From Actinacidiphila bryophytorum (lineage in GTDB: Bacteria > Actinomycetota > Actinomycetes > Streptomycetales > Streptomycetaceae): a DNA stretch of 64,000 nt. The notes beneath the pieces were generated by a model, which did no database searches, was not told where the DNA came from, and worked only from the letters and a program-made list of their open reading frames with translations. Location of the stretch: assembly GCF_016916835.1 (NCBI RefSeq), contig NZ_JAFFIX010000018.1:62001-126000 (forward strand), in the 5' to 3' direction. The first letter of the stretch is position 1. Each line of letters begins with the position of its first letter. This document shows, piece after piece, positions 7,906 to 16,114 of the stretch. The position numbers were made by a program, and so were the translations under genes.

Positions 7906-8787
7906 TCAGGCCCAGGTGTCCAGGTCCACCGCGTCGGGGTCGGGGCCGCCGCGCACCCCGGAGTCGATCGCGTCGATCGAGGCGACCTCCTCGGCGCTGA
8001 GGGAGAAGCCGAAGACGTCGAAGTTCTCCGCGATGCGCTGCGGGCGCACGGACTTGGGGATCGTGGCCAGCCCGTGGTCCAGGTGCCAGCGCAGCACCAC
8101 CTGGGCCGGTGTCCTGCGGTGGCGGGCCGCGATGCTGTGGACGGCAGGGTGGTCCAGCGGGTTCTTGTCCGCGCTGCGCCCGCCCTCCCAGTAGGTGTTC
8201 ACCCCGCCGAGCGGCGACCAGGACTGCGTCACCACGCCCAGGCCCGCGCCCGCCTCGCGCAGCTCGCGCTGTGTGAAGTACGGGTGCAGCTCCACCTGGT
8301 TGACCGCGGGGACGACGCCGGTGCGGTCGACCAGCCGCCGCAGGTGGTCCGCGGTGTGGTTGCACACCCCGATGGCGCGCACCCGGCCGTCGGCCAGCAG
8401 CTGCTCGGCCGCCCGGTAGGAGGCCACCGTCTCCTCGAAGGACGCGGGGGCCGGCCAGTGCAGCAGGTAGAGGTCGAGGTGGTCGAGGCCGAGGTTGGCC
8501 ATGCTGGTGTCGAAGGCGCGCAGAGCGGCGTCGTAGCCGTAGTCGTCCAGCCACAGCTTCGTGGTGACGAAGACCTCGCCGCGGTCGACGCCGGAGCGGG
8601 CCAGGCCCTCGCCGACCTCCTTCTCGTTGCCGTAGACGGCGGCGGTGTCGATCAGCCGGTAGCCCTCGCGCAGCGCCGCCTCGACCGCGCCCGCGGTCTC
8701 CTGGGGGCTGCTCTGGTAGACGCCGAGGCCGAGGGCGGGCATCGGGACGCCGTTGTTCAGGGTGATCGTCGGGCTCTTGCCGGTCAT
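7906..8787 (-). CDS. Aldo/keto reductase
   Basis: A 293-residue NADPH-dependent reductase of the single-domain TIM-barrel aldo/keto family. The signature pieces are present: LIDTAAVYGNE with catalytic Asp and Tyr, TKLWLDDYGYD with catalytic Lys, YLLHWP with catalytic His, AIGVCNH, and the cofactor-binding IPKSVRPQRIAENFDV. ATG 8787 is chosen over upstream starts because GAGGAA precedes it at good spacing. The substrate cannot be told from sequence. It is transcribed singly, convergent with the lipoprotein gene. Confidence 0.9.
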   Translation of the reverse strand: MTGKSPTITLNNGVPMPALGLGVYQSSPQETAGAVEAALREGYRLIDTAAVYGNEKEVGEGLARSGVDRGEVFVTTKLWLDDYGYDAALRAFDTSMANLGLDHLDLYLLHWPAPASFEETVASYRAAEQLLADGRVRAIGVCNHTADHLRRLVDRTGVVPAVNQVELHPYFTQRELREAGAGLGVVTQSWSPLGGVNTYWEGGRSADKNPLDHPAVHSIAARHRRTPAQVVLRWHLDHGLATIPKSVRPQRIAENFDVFGFSLSAEEVASIDAIDSGVRGGPDPDAVDLDTWA

Positions 8788-8911
8788 GGCATTTCCTCGC
8801 TCGGTGGAAGGTCGCGGGACGGTCATCCCCCATGCAACCCGAAATCGCCGCCTCCCAGGCGCAGTTGACGCAAGGGAGGCGGCGCGGGCGACGTCACCGG
8901 AGTGGTCCTGG

Positions 8912-9703
8912 CTACTTCTGGTCGCGGTTGAAGAGGGAGGTGGACCACAGGTAGCCGAGGGCGGCGAGGCCCAGGCACCAGGCGACGGCGGCCCACCCCT
9001 TGTCGCCGATCTCCGTGCCCAGCAGCAGGCCGCGCAGCGTCTCGATGGCGGGGGTGAAGGGCTGGTACTCGGCGATCGGCTGGAACCAGCCCGGCATCGC
9101 GTGGACCGGCACGAAGGCGCTGGAGATCAGCGGCAGGACCATCAGCGGCAGCGCGTTGTTGCTCGCCGCCTCGGCGTTCGGGCTGGACAGGCCCATCCCG
9201 ACCGCGATCCAGGTCAGCGCGAGCGAGACCAGCGCGACCAGGCCCAGCGCCAGCAGCCATTCCACGGGCGTGGCGCCGGTGGACCGGAAGCCGATCGCCA
9301 CCGCGACCGCCCCGACCAGGACGACGCTGGCCACGCACTGCAGCACGCTGCCGACGACGTGCCCGATCAGGACCGACCCGCGGTGGATCGCCATCGTGCG
9401 GAAGCGGGCGATGATGCCCTCGTTCATGTCGATGGCGACCGACACCGCGCTGCCGATGGTGGTGCCGCCGACCGTCAGCAGCGCGATGCCGGGGACGAGG
9501 TAGGCGAGGTAGGCGGACCGGTCCGTGCCGCCGTCCCCGATGCCCTGGCTCATCACGCCGCCGAAGACGTAGGCGAAGAGCAGCAGCAGCATGACCGGGG
9601 TGAGCAGCAGGTTCAGCGTCATGGACGGGTAGCGGCGGGCGTGCAGGAGGTTGCGCCGCAGCATGGTGGAGGAGTCGCGCACGGCGAGGGAGAGGGAGTT
9701 CAT
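8912..9703 (-). CDS. ABC-2 type export permease, DrrB-like
   Basis: A 263-residue integral membrane permease with six predicted membrane segments and the ABC-2 family layout: a cytosolic N-terminal helix, then LLLTPVMLLLLFAYVFGG, and the conserved loop MNEGIIARFRTMAI before segment three. Its start ATG at 9703 overlaps the stop of the ATPase gene (ATGA), so the two are translationally coupled and form one exporter. DrrAB relatives export antibiotics or lipids; the cargo here is unknown. Confidence 0.9.
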   Translation of the reverse strand: MNSLSLAVRDSSTMLRRNLLHARRYPSMTLNLLLTPVMLLLLFAYVFGGVMSQGIGDGGTDRSAYLAYLVPGIALLTVGGTTIGSAVSVAIDMNEGIIARFRTMAIHRGSVLIGHVVGSVLQCVASVVLVGAVAVAIGFRSTGATPVEWLLALGLVALVSLALTWIAVGMGLSSPNAEAASNNALPLMVLPLISSAFVPVHAMPGWFQPIAEYQPFTPAIETLRGLLLGTEIGDKGWAAVAWCLGLAALGYLWSTSLFNRDQK

Positions 9704-10725
9704 CGGGCGTCCTCGGCGGTCTGGTCGGTGTGGGTGGTCGGGGGCTGGATCCCGGTGGCGTGCCGGGGCACGCCGGGTCCGGTCAGGGCGAAGAAGACGT
9801 CGTCCAGGTCGGGGGTGTGCACGGCCAGTTCGTCCGCCTCGACGCCGGCCGAGTCGAGCCGGTCGAGAACCGTGCGCAGGGCGCGCTGGCTGCCGTCGCT
9901 GGGGATGCGCAGGGCGAGCGCCTCGTCGTCGCGGGTCGCGTCGGGCCAGAAGGCGGTGGCCTTCCCGTACGCGGACGGGTCGGAGAAGCGCAGCCGCACG
10001 TGCCCGCCGGGGACGAGCCGCTTCAGCTCCTGCGCGCTGCCCTCGGCGGCGATCCTGCCGTCGTTCAGCACCGCGATGCGGTCGGCGAGTTCGTCGGCCT
10101 CGTCCAGGTACTGCGTGGTCAGGAAGACGGTGGTGCCGTCGGCGACGAGCCGGCGGATGATCTGCCACATGGTGTGGCGGCTGCGCGGGTCGAGCCCGGT
10201 GGTCGGCTCGTCGAGGAAGAGGATGCGCGGGTTGCCGACCAGGGTCATCGCGATGTCCAGGCGGCGCTTCATACCGCCGGAGTAGCTCTGCGCGGGCTTG
10301 CCCGCCGCCTCGACCAGGTCGAACAGCTCCAGCAGTTCCGCGGCGACCCGCCGCCCCTCGCGCTTGGGCAGGTGGTGCAGGTCCGCCATCAGCAGCATGT
10401 TCTCCTCGCCGGTGATCAGCCCGTCCACGGCGGAGAACTGCCCGGTGACGCCGATCGCGGCCCGCACGCCGTCCGGCGAGGTGGCGACGTTGTGCCCGGC
10501 CACCTGGGCCTGGCCGCCGTCGGCCGCGACGAGCGTGGAGAGGATCTTCACCGCGGTGGTCTTGCCCGCGCCGTTCGGCCCGAGCAGCGCGAAGACGGAT
10601 CCTGCGGGGACCCGCAGGTCGATGCCGTCGAGGACGGTCTTGCCGCCGTAGGACTTGCGCAGGCCGACGGCGGAGACGGCGGGGGGCGGGGCCGTTTTGG
10701 ATGTGGGCATGACAGATGAAGCCAT
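9700..10725 (-). CDS. ABC exporter ATP-binding protein, DrrA-like
   Basis: A 341-residue ATPase. Walker A is LLGPNGAGKTT, the signature is SYSGGMKRR, Walker B is ILFLDEPTTGLDP, and the switch His region is TTQYLDEAD. The C-terminal 100 residues match the extra DrrA/DUF4162 region (ending DLDDVFFALTG). ATG 10725 is favoured, with AAAGGGA upstream. It couples to the downstream permease through a 4-nt overlap. Upstream lies the DUF4097 gene on the same strand, separated by 145 nt containing an 18-bp tandem repeat. Confidence 0.9.
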   Translation of the reverse strand: MASSVMPTSKTAPPPAVSAVGLRKSYGGKTVLDGIDLRVPAGSVFALLGPNGAGKTTAVKILSTLVAADGGQAQVAGHNVATSPDGVRAAIGVTGQFSAVDGLITGEENMLLMADLHHLPKREGRRVAAELLELFDLVEAAGKPAQSYSGGMKRRLDIAMTLVGNPRILFLDEPTTGLDPRSRHTMWQIIRRLVADGTTVFLTTQYLDEADELADRIAVLNDGRIAAEGSAQELKRLVPGGHVRLRFSDPSAYGKATAFWPDATRDDEALALRIPSDGSQRALRTVLDRLDSAGVEADELAVHTPDLDDVFFALTGPGVPRHATGIQPPTTHTDQTAEDAR

Positions 10726-10772
10726 GGAGCTGTCCCTTTCGAGGGGTGGGGCGACTGGTTTCGTGCACATGG

Positions 10773-10836
10773 GCCGGCGGCGGTTGTCATGCCGGCGGCG
10801 GTTGTCATGCCGGCGGCGGTTGTCGTGCCGGCGGCG
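10773..10836. repeat. 18-bp tandem repeat, three copies plus a partial
   Basis: GCCGGCGGCGGTTGTCAT is repeated at 10773-10790, 10791-10808 and 10809-10826 (last copy with one change), followed by a further GCCGGCGGCG. It occupies the gap between the DUF4097 stop and the ABC ATPase start. No hairpin or gene is apparent. Confidence 0.85.
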
Positions 10837-10870
10837 CCGGCGGGCGGCCCGGGGGCCGGCCCGGCCGGCG

Positions 10871-11713
10871 TCAGGCCTTCGCGCGGCGGATGTCGATGTT
10901 GCCGTAGCGGGTACGGGCGCGGACCTCGACGGTCTCCTCGGTCTCGTCGGGGGTCGCGGACTCGGCGAGGGTGTTGCGCACCTGCCCGGCGCCCGAGCGG
11001 ACGTCCAGCCAGGCGGCGGTGCCCTCGCGGACCCCGACCTCGATCGCGCCGTAGGAGGTCTCCAACTGCACGCTGCCGCGGACCACTTCGCCGACCCGCA
11101 GGGTGCCGTGCGCGGTGACCGCGGTGACCGAGCCCTCGGCCCTGCGGATCTCGATGTCGCCGTTGGCGCCGCGCACCCGCAGGTCGCCGGTCGCGGCCCC
11201 GACGGTGGTGGTGCCGTGCGAGTTCTTCAGTACGGCCGGGCCGTCGATCACACCGACCCGCAGGCTGCCCGAGCTGGTGCTGATCTCGGCCAGGCCCTCG
11301 ACCCGGTCCACGCTGATCGAGCCGTGCGAGGCGGTCAGTTGCAGCGGCCCGGTCGCGTCCAGCCGGACGTCGCCCGACGAGGTCTTGACCCGGACCTCGC
11401 CGAGCCGGCCCTCGCCCAGCACCTGCACCCAGGAGCCGGTCATCTCCACCCGCGAGTCCGCGGGCAGTTCGACCGAGATGTCGACGGTGCCGGTGCGGCC
11501 GAAGAGGTTGCCCTTGGGGGTCCTGACGGTCAGCACGCCGTTCGCGAAGCCGACCTGGGTCTGGTCGGCGGCCTTGATGTCCTGGTCGCGCTTGGGGTCG
11601 CGCGGCCGGACCTCCACGACGGTGTCGGTGCGGTCGCCCGCGGTGAAGCCGATGGAGCCGGCCTCGATGTGCGCGGTGGCGGAGATGGGTTCGGGGGTGG
11701 CGTAAGTAGGCAT
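10871..11713 (-). CDS. DUF4097-type beta-repeat protein
   Basis: A 280-residue cytosolic protein built of short repeated beta strands with the DUF4097 rhythm (VKTSSGDVRL, LTASHGSISVD, EISTSSGSLRVG, LKNSHGTTTVG), implying a right-handed beta solenoid. Such proteins are common in streptomycetes beside ABC exporters and ribbon-helix-helix genes, but their job is unknown. It probably belongs to one transcript with the HicB-like gene upstream and the exporter downstream. Confidence 0.85.
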   Translation of the reverse strand: MPTYATPEPISATAHIEAGSIGFTAGDRTDTVVEVRPRDPKRDQDIKAADQTQVGFANGVLTVRTPKGNLFGRTGTVDISVELPADSRVEMTGSWVQVLGEGRLGEVRVKTSSGDVRLDATGPLQLTASHGSISVDRVEGLAEISTSSGSLRVGVIDGPAVLKNSHGTTTVGAATGDLRVRGANGDIEIRRAEGSVTAVTAHGTLRVGEVVRGSVQLETSYGAIEVGVREGTAAWLDVRSGAGQVRNTLAESATPDETEETVEVRARTRYGNIDIRRAKA

Positions 11714-11804
11714 GGTCGTCCCGTCCTCGTGGGTCCGTGGGGCGTCCCCGCAGGTGGGGACGTGATGGTGGGTTGCTCGGTGCTCTGTGCGGCCGGGTGC
11801 GCGG

Positions 11805-12317
11805 TCAGCGCACCCAGCCGGTGAAGTTCTGTCCGAAGGTCTGGGTCTTCTCCGGGGTGCGCGCCCGGCCGCCGCCCTCGACCGCGGCCGACACGGCCCG
11901 CACCAGCCAGGAGTTGACCGACAGCCCCTCGCGGGCTGCGGCCTCCTCGGCGCGGGCCTTGAGGTGCGCCGGCAGCCGCAGGTTGACGCGGGCGGTGCCG
12001 CCCTCGTCGGCGTCGAGCGGCGCCCTGGGCGCCTCGGCCGGCTCCGGCTGCGGTGCGGTGGCACCGCCCTGGGCGGGCGGCAGCGCGACCACGAAGTCGG
12101 GGTCGAGCCCGCGCAGCCGTACGTCGACCGAGCCGGGGGCGAGTTCGCGGGTGATCTCGTCCGCGGCGGCGGAGAGCACGTTGAGCATGATCAGCCGGGT
12201 CGCCGACTCCAGGGGCGCGGTGAGCTTCTCGGCCAGCTCGCGGGCTTCGTCGCCGCCGGCTTCCGCCGCCACCGCGAGTTCGCGGCGGAGGGTGTCGACA
12301 TACGGTGTGAGGTCCAT
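11805..12317 (-). CDS. HicB-like ribbon-helix-helix regulator
   Basis: A 170-residue protein: helical N-terminal domain (residues 1-75), a Pro/Ala linker, and a C-terminal Arc/HicB-type ribbon-helix-helix (TARVNLRLPAHLKARAEE and EGLSVNSWLVRAV). No HicA toxin is next to it, so it is probably a stand-alone repressor rather than an antitoxin. Just upstream are several copies of a GGCACCAC/GTGGTGCC sequence, including a 21-bp palindrome 10 bp from its ATG, which strongly suggests autoregulation. Downstream lies the DUF4097 gene. Confidence 0.8.
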   Translation of the reverse strand: MDLTPYVDTLRRELAVAAEAGGDEARELAEKLTAPLESATRLIMLNVLSAAADEITRELAPGSVDVRLRGLDPDFVVALPPAQGGATAPQPEPAEAPRAPLDADEGGTARVNLRLPAHLKARAEEAAAREGLSVNSWLVRAVSAAVEGGGRARTPEKTQTFGQNFTGWVR

Positions 12318-12326
12318 GACGCCATC

Positions 12327-12525
12327 ATGGCACCACAGTGGTGCCATGTGCAAGCCCGTATGGCACCGAGTGGGGCCACTCGTTGACACCACCCCGTCTG
12401 ACCTGCGAAAACAACCTGGAGCCACGGTGGATTTTCATGGCACCACGCAGGTCCGGGCGGCCCCTGGGGGTCGTGGTGGCACCACGTGGCGCCATGGTGG
12501 TGCCACGTGGTGCCGCCCTCATGAG
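12327..12525. promoter_or_regulatory. Cluster of GGCACCAC/GTGGTGCC operator-like repeats
   Basis: 12327-12347 is a palindrome (ATGGCACCAC-A-GTGGTGCCAT). Further copies of the half-site, in both orientations, occur near 12358, 12437-12446 and densely in 12475-12513. Ribbon-helix-helix dimers bind such short half-sites cooperatively, and the HicB-like gene starts 10 bp away. The stretch is otherwise non-coding. Confidence 0.65.
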
Positions 12526-13346
12526 GCCCTGCCGGGCTCCCCGCGCCACTTCTTCATCTGCTCCCGGGTCCACCGGGTGCCGCGGTGGTCCGCACCGAGC
12601 AGCCGCACCATGTCGCCGAGCAGGCTCTGGTACGCCGCCAGCGCGCCGGCGACATCACCCGCCTCCGCCCGCATGTCCGCCAGGGTCAGCCGGGTGACCA
12701 GCGTGACCGCGTCGTCGGCACCACGGTGCCGCGCCCGCTCCCGCAGCAGCGTCTCGTACGCCTCCACGGCGCCGACCTCGTCCCCCTGCCGCCACCGCAC
12801 CTGGGCCAGCCGCCCGTGAACCGCGGTGTCGGGCCGCTCCCGGTAGGTCACCTCGTCCCTGACCGGCCCCTCCAGGTCGTCCATCCTCGGCAGCGGCGGC
12901 GCCACCCAGGCCGTACGCCCGCGCCAGTGCGCCAGGTTGCGCCGCACCCACGCGACACGCGGGTGGTCCGCGCCCAGGACCCGCAGCATGTCGCCGAGCA
13001 GCCGCTCGTACTCCCGTGCCGCGCCGGCCACGTCCCCCGCCTCCGCCCGCACCGCGGCCAGGCACAGCCGGGTGTCCAGGACGAGCGGGTGGTCCGCCCC
13101 CCACGCGGCCGCCCGCACGGCGACCAGCTGCTCGTAGGGCTCGACCGCGTCCGCGGCCTTCCAGTTCCGCCGCCGCCACACCGCGGTCAGCCGCAGCTCC
13201 CGGGTGGCGTTGTCCTGCTCCTCCGCACGCCAGGCCCGGTCCCGCTCGGTCATCACCCGCTCCGGGTGCCGTTTCAGCTCGTGCCCGATGTCCCGGCTGT
13301 CGGCGAGCACCGCCAGCCCCATCGCCACCCACCGCGTCCACCGCAT
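12519..13346 (-). CDS. Tetratricopeptide-like repeat protein
   Basis: A 275-residue all-helical protein with two long repeats of the pattern AGDVAGAAREYERLLGDMLRVLGADHPRV (near residues 105 and 240) and matching first halves. This is the form of TPR_10/TPR_12 tandem repeats found in many actinobacterial signalling proteins. No catalytic domain is attached, so it is probably a protein-protein scaffold. ATG 13346 is preferred over GTG 13352 for spacing to GGGGGT. Its C-terminal coding end touches the operator cluster. Confidence 0.75.
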   Translation of the reverse strand: MRWTRWVAMGLAVLADSRDIGHELKRHPERVMTERDRAWRAEEQDNATRELRLTAVWRRRNWKAADAVEPYEQLVAVRAAAWGADHPLVLDTRLCLAAVRAEAGDVAGAAREYERLLGDMLRVLGADHPRVAWVRRNLAHWRGRTAWVAPPLPRMDDLEGPVRDEVTYRERPDTAVHGRLAQVRWRQGDEVGAVEAYETLLRERARHRGADDAVTLVTRLTLADMRAEAGDVAGALAAYQSLLGDMVRLLGADHRGTRWTREQMKKWRGEPGRAS

Positions 13347-13402
13347 GGGCACCCCCGTTCCCTCGGCTGCATTCTCCGACCGGGCGGCGCCCCCGTGAAC
13401 CC

Positions 13403-13891
13403 CTAGTCGCCGCGCGCGGCACCCTCCGGCCAGACCACGTCAACGGGTACGCCCGCCGCGCGGGCCTCCAGCACGACATCGGCGGTCCCGCCGCCCCTGC
13501 CCCCGGGCGGCTCCCCGTCCCACACCGCGACCAGCCGCTCGGCCCGCTCCAGCAGCACGCGGTTCGCCGCCTCGTACGCCGCCCGCCCCGCGGTCTCGTA
13601 CCCGCACACCACCACCTCGGCGGCCACGTCCACGAGCCGGTCGAACACCGCCCGCTGCCCCGGCGCGACCTTCGCCTCCCGGTAGTCCCGCGACGGAATG
13701 ACGGCCACCAGCCCGCCGCCCGCGGCGACCACCTCCTCCGCGAACAGGCAGTCCGCCCCCGCGGCCAGACACGAAACCCCCACGAGCCCCGGCCCGCGAT
13801 GCGCCCCCAGCAACGCCCGCAACGCATCCCGCACCAACGGCACGGACCCCGCGGTGAGATTGACGTGCCCCGTCACACCGATAACCCCCAC
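13403..13891 (-). CDS. SLOG-superfamily-like nucleotide-binding protein
   Basis: A 162-residue protein with a Rossmann-like pattern: VGVIGVTGHVNLT at the N-terminus, VSCLAAGADCLFAEEVVAAGG in the middle, VVVCGYETAGRAAYEAAN and a C-terminal TADVVLEARAAGVPVDVVWP. This layout resembles the SLOG/YpsA-DprA-like group that binds nucleotides or their derivatives. GTG 13891 is chosen because GAGGGGG lies about 8 nt upstream and homologous proteins begin at this motif. The open frame continues upstream into a Uma2 remnant, which I treat as accidental. Confidence 0.65.
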   Translation of the reverse strand: MGVIGVTGHVNLTAGSVPLVRDALRALLGAHRGPGLVGVSCLAAGADCLFAEEVVAAGGGLVAVIPSRDYREAKVAPGQRAVFDRLVDVAAEVVVCGYETAGRAAYEAANRVLLERAERLVAVWDGEPPGGRGGGTADVVLEARAAGVPVDVVWPEGAARGD

Positions 13892-13929
13892 CCCGCCCAC
13901 CCCCTCTGTCGCCGCGACGCTACCAGCGC

Positions 13930-14251
13930 TCAGGCGTAGGGCAGCAGCGCCGCGGTGTCCAGGTCGAAGCCGAAGGTTGTCCGTGGTCTCCAGGACCTCG
14001 GCCGGCAGATACGTCAGGTCGGGGTTGCGGCTCTTCCCCACACCCGGGGAGACGAGGTCCGTGTTCTCGCTCGGCACCAGCTCACTCGGGCTGTGCACGT
14101 CGAACTGCCGCCTGACCACCAGAAGGTTGCGCTGATGGATACCGGAGGGGCCGACCGTCATGACGATGGTGTCGCCGGAGAGCTCGACCTTGAACCCGTC
14201 GGGCAGACTCCTGCGGGCCTCTTCGAGGAGAGCGAAGTGCTGCGGGTCCAT
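13930..14251 (-). pseudogene. Uma2-family gene with its catalytic core deleted
   Basis: From ATG 14251 about 90 codons read as the start of a Uma2 (PD-(D/E)xK nuclease-like) protein, including LPDGFKVELSGDTIVM and the SRNPDLTYLP strand. Right after VLETTDN the frame must shift to read FGFDLDTAALLPYA-stop, which is a Uma2 C-terminus. Roughly 70 residues between, including the central catalytic strands, are missing. Compare the complete Uma2 gene at 26540-27118 (192 residues). This copy cannot be functional. Confidence 0.7.
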
Positions 14252-14385
14252 CCTGCTGTGCCTCCCGATAGCAGGCCGACCGGCCTCCCAGCCTAACAAA
14301 GTCCTGCCCCAGGCAGGCCCCGGCACAGGGGGTTCACAGAGGATTCCTATGCTTCTCGTACCGACGAGAAGGGTTCACCCGAACG

Positions 14386-15213
14386 ATGAAGCGCACCGTA
14401 CTGGCGACCGCACTGATGTGCACGACCGCGGCCGTCGTACTGACCGGCTGCGGTGGCAAGAAGGACGCCGCGAGCAGCCCCGCCGCCTCCGCTCCCGCGG
14501 GCGCGGCGACCGCCACCACCGCCACCACCGCCACCACCACCACCGCCGCCAAGGCCGCGGCGGGGGCAGGGCCGTTGGACGGGCTCACCGCACAGCAGAT
14601 ATCCGACAAGACCGTCGCCGACATGAACGCGCTGACGTCCGTCCATGTCGTGGGGCAGGAGATGGACGGGGACACGCCGGCCCATCTGGACGTCACCGTC
14701 GCGACGTCCGGGAAGTGCCTGGCCACCGTCGGGGAGGGCGGCGGCGACATGAAGGTCATCAGCACCACCGAGTACACGTACATGAAGGGCGACTCGACCT
14801 TCTGGAAGGCCCAGGGCAAGGACGGTGTGGCCCTCGGGACCGCGCTGCACGGGCGCTGGCTGAAGAAGCCGGGGAAGGCGGCGTCCGACCCGGACCTCAA
14901 GGAGTTCTGCGACCTCAAGACGTTCATGGCCGGCTTCACCGCCGACAACGGCGCCCCGCTCACCAAGGGCGCCGCGGTCGAGCTCGGCGGCCAGCGGGTC
15001 ATCCCGCTGACCCAGCACGACAGCGACGGCGACCTCGTCGTCTACGTCGCCGACACCGCCAAGCCGTACGCCGTGAAGTTCGACGAGCCGGGCAAGGACG
15101 GAGCCGGCACCGACGGCAGCGGCACCATCACCTTCAGCGGCTTCGACAAGCCGCTCCACGTCTACGCCCCGCCCCCGTCCCAGACCGTCACCGAGGACGC
15201 CCTCACCGTCTGA
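14386..15213 (+). CDS. Lipoprotein with Thr/Ala linker, LppX/LprG-like size
   Basis: A 275-residue lipoprotein. The signal is MKRTVLATALMC... with lipobox LTGC and the modified Cys at residue 22. A low-complexity Ala/Thr linker at residues 30-60 leads to a beta-rich domain whose pattern (DMNALTSVHVVGQEMDGDT, later TTEYTYMKGDSTFW) resembles actinobacterial LppX/LprG-like lipid-binding lipoproteins. A two-Cys pair flanks the domain middle. It probably sits on the outer face of the cell membrane. A hairpin follows the stop. Confidence 0.7.
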   Translation: MKRTVLATALMCTTAAVVLTGCGGKKDAASSPAASAPAGAATATTATTATTTTAAKAAAGAGPLDGLTAQQISDKTVADMNALTSVHVVGQEMDGDTPAHLDVTVATSGKCLATVGEGGGDMKVISTTEYTYMKGDSTFWKAQGKDGVALGTALHGRWLKKPGKAASDPDLKEFCDLKTFMAGFTADNGAPLTKGAAVELGGQRVIPLTQHDSDGDLVVYVADTAKPYAVKFDEPGKDGAGTDGSGTITFSGFDKPLHVYAPPPSQTVTEDALTV

Positions 15214-15225
15214 GCCGCAACCGCC

Positions 15226-15251
15226 GCCCCCGCCCCGCCCGGAGCGGGGGC
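15226..15251. terminator. Hairpin between convergent lipoprotein and kinase-like genes
   Basis: GCCCCCGC at 15226-15233 pairs with GCGGGGGC at 15244-15251 across a 10-nt loop. It sits directly after one gene and before the end of the convergent one, so it may serve both. There is no T-tract, as is usual in streptomycetes. Confidence 0.45.
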
Positions 15252-15258
15252 ACGGACC

Positions 15259-15921
15259 TCAGGAGGCCCGTCCGCCGAGTGCCGCGACGGCTCGGGCGGC
15301 CACCTCGTCGGGGGTGCCGACGGCCTCGACCGCGGTGAGGAGGCTGCGGTCGGCGTAGTGCCGGGCGACGGGTTCCACGATCGCCTCGTGGGTCCGGTAC
15401 CGGCTGCGGATGACGTCCTCGTCGTCGTCCTTGCGCTGGTACAGCTCGCCGCCGCAGACGGTGCAGTGGCGGCCGGCCGCCAGGGGGTCCGCCGGGGGCT
15501 CGTAGCGGTGGGTCAGGTCGTTGCGGCAGAGGCGGCGGGCCGCCTGCTGGCGGATACGGCGTTCGACTTCGTCCTCGGGAAGGCGCAGGTACAGCACGCC
15601 GTCGAGCGGCGCACCGCATTCGTGCAGCAGGTCGTCGAGCGCACGCGCCTGGGTGGTGCTGCGCGGGTGGCCGCCGAGCAGAAATGCGGCGGGGGCCGTG
15701 CTGTCGAACGTGTCACGCAGGATCGCGGTGGCGATCTCGTCGGGGAACGGCTCGCCGGAGTTCATGACGGCGGCGGCCCGCGCACCCAGTCCGGTACGTC
15801 GGACGAGGTGGGAGCGCATGAGGTCGCCGAACCTGATGTGCGGCGCCGCAAGAGCCTGTGCCAGCGCGGCGGCATCCGCTTTCTGCTCGTATATCGATTG
15901 CTGCAACAGGACGATACGCAC
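15259..15921 (-). CDS. Adenylate-kinase-like protein lacking the P-loop
   Basis: A 220-residue protein that follows the adenylate kinase fold: PHIRFGDLMRSHL in the nucleotide-monophosphate site, FLLGGHPRSTTQARALD in place of the usual GFPRT segment, and a lid carrying CTVCGGELYQRKDDDEDVIRSR. The N-terminus, however, reads MRIVLLQQSIYEQKADAAALA where true kinases have a GxPGxGKGT loop, so the phosphate-binding Gly and Lys are gone. GTG 15921 has GGGAGGA upstream. Normal phosphotransfer is unlikely; a binding or sensing role, or a decaying paralogue, are possible. Confidence 0.75.
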   Translation of the reverse strand: MRIVLLQQSIYEQKADAAALAQALAAPHIRFGDLMRSHLVRRTGLGARAAAVMNSGEPFPDEIATAILRDTFDSTAPAAFLLGGHPRSTTQARALDDLLHECGAPLDGVLYLRLPEDEVERRIRQQAARRLCRNDLTHRYEPPADPLAAGRHCTVCGGELYQRKDDDEDVIRSRYRTHEAIVEPVARHYADRSLLTAVEAVGTPDEVAARAVAALGGRAS

Positions 15922-16114
15922 AGCCGGTCCTCCCTGATGTTCCCCTGCCCCCCGAATCCGGCCGAGGTTACCGGGCGCCCCGGAAGCACTTTCGGGCGCC
16001 TTTCACCTCCGGAAGCGCGCATTCCCAACTCCCCTTTTCCGTAAGGGAATTGAGCAACCGGGAGGTCGGCGCTCTTCCTCGGCGACATAAAACTCCTGGA
16101 TCGGCCCTCACCGC

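Noticed and set aside
12325..12697. Short frames with repeated APRG-type motifs on both strands
   Set aside because: The peptide repeats are simply translations of the GGCACCAC operator-like DNA repeats, without ribosome sites.
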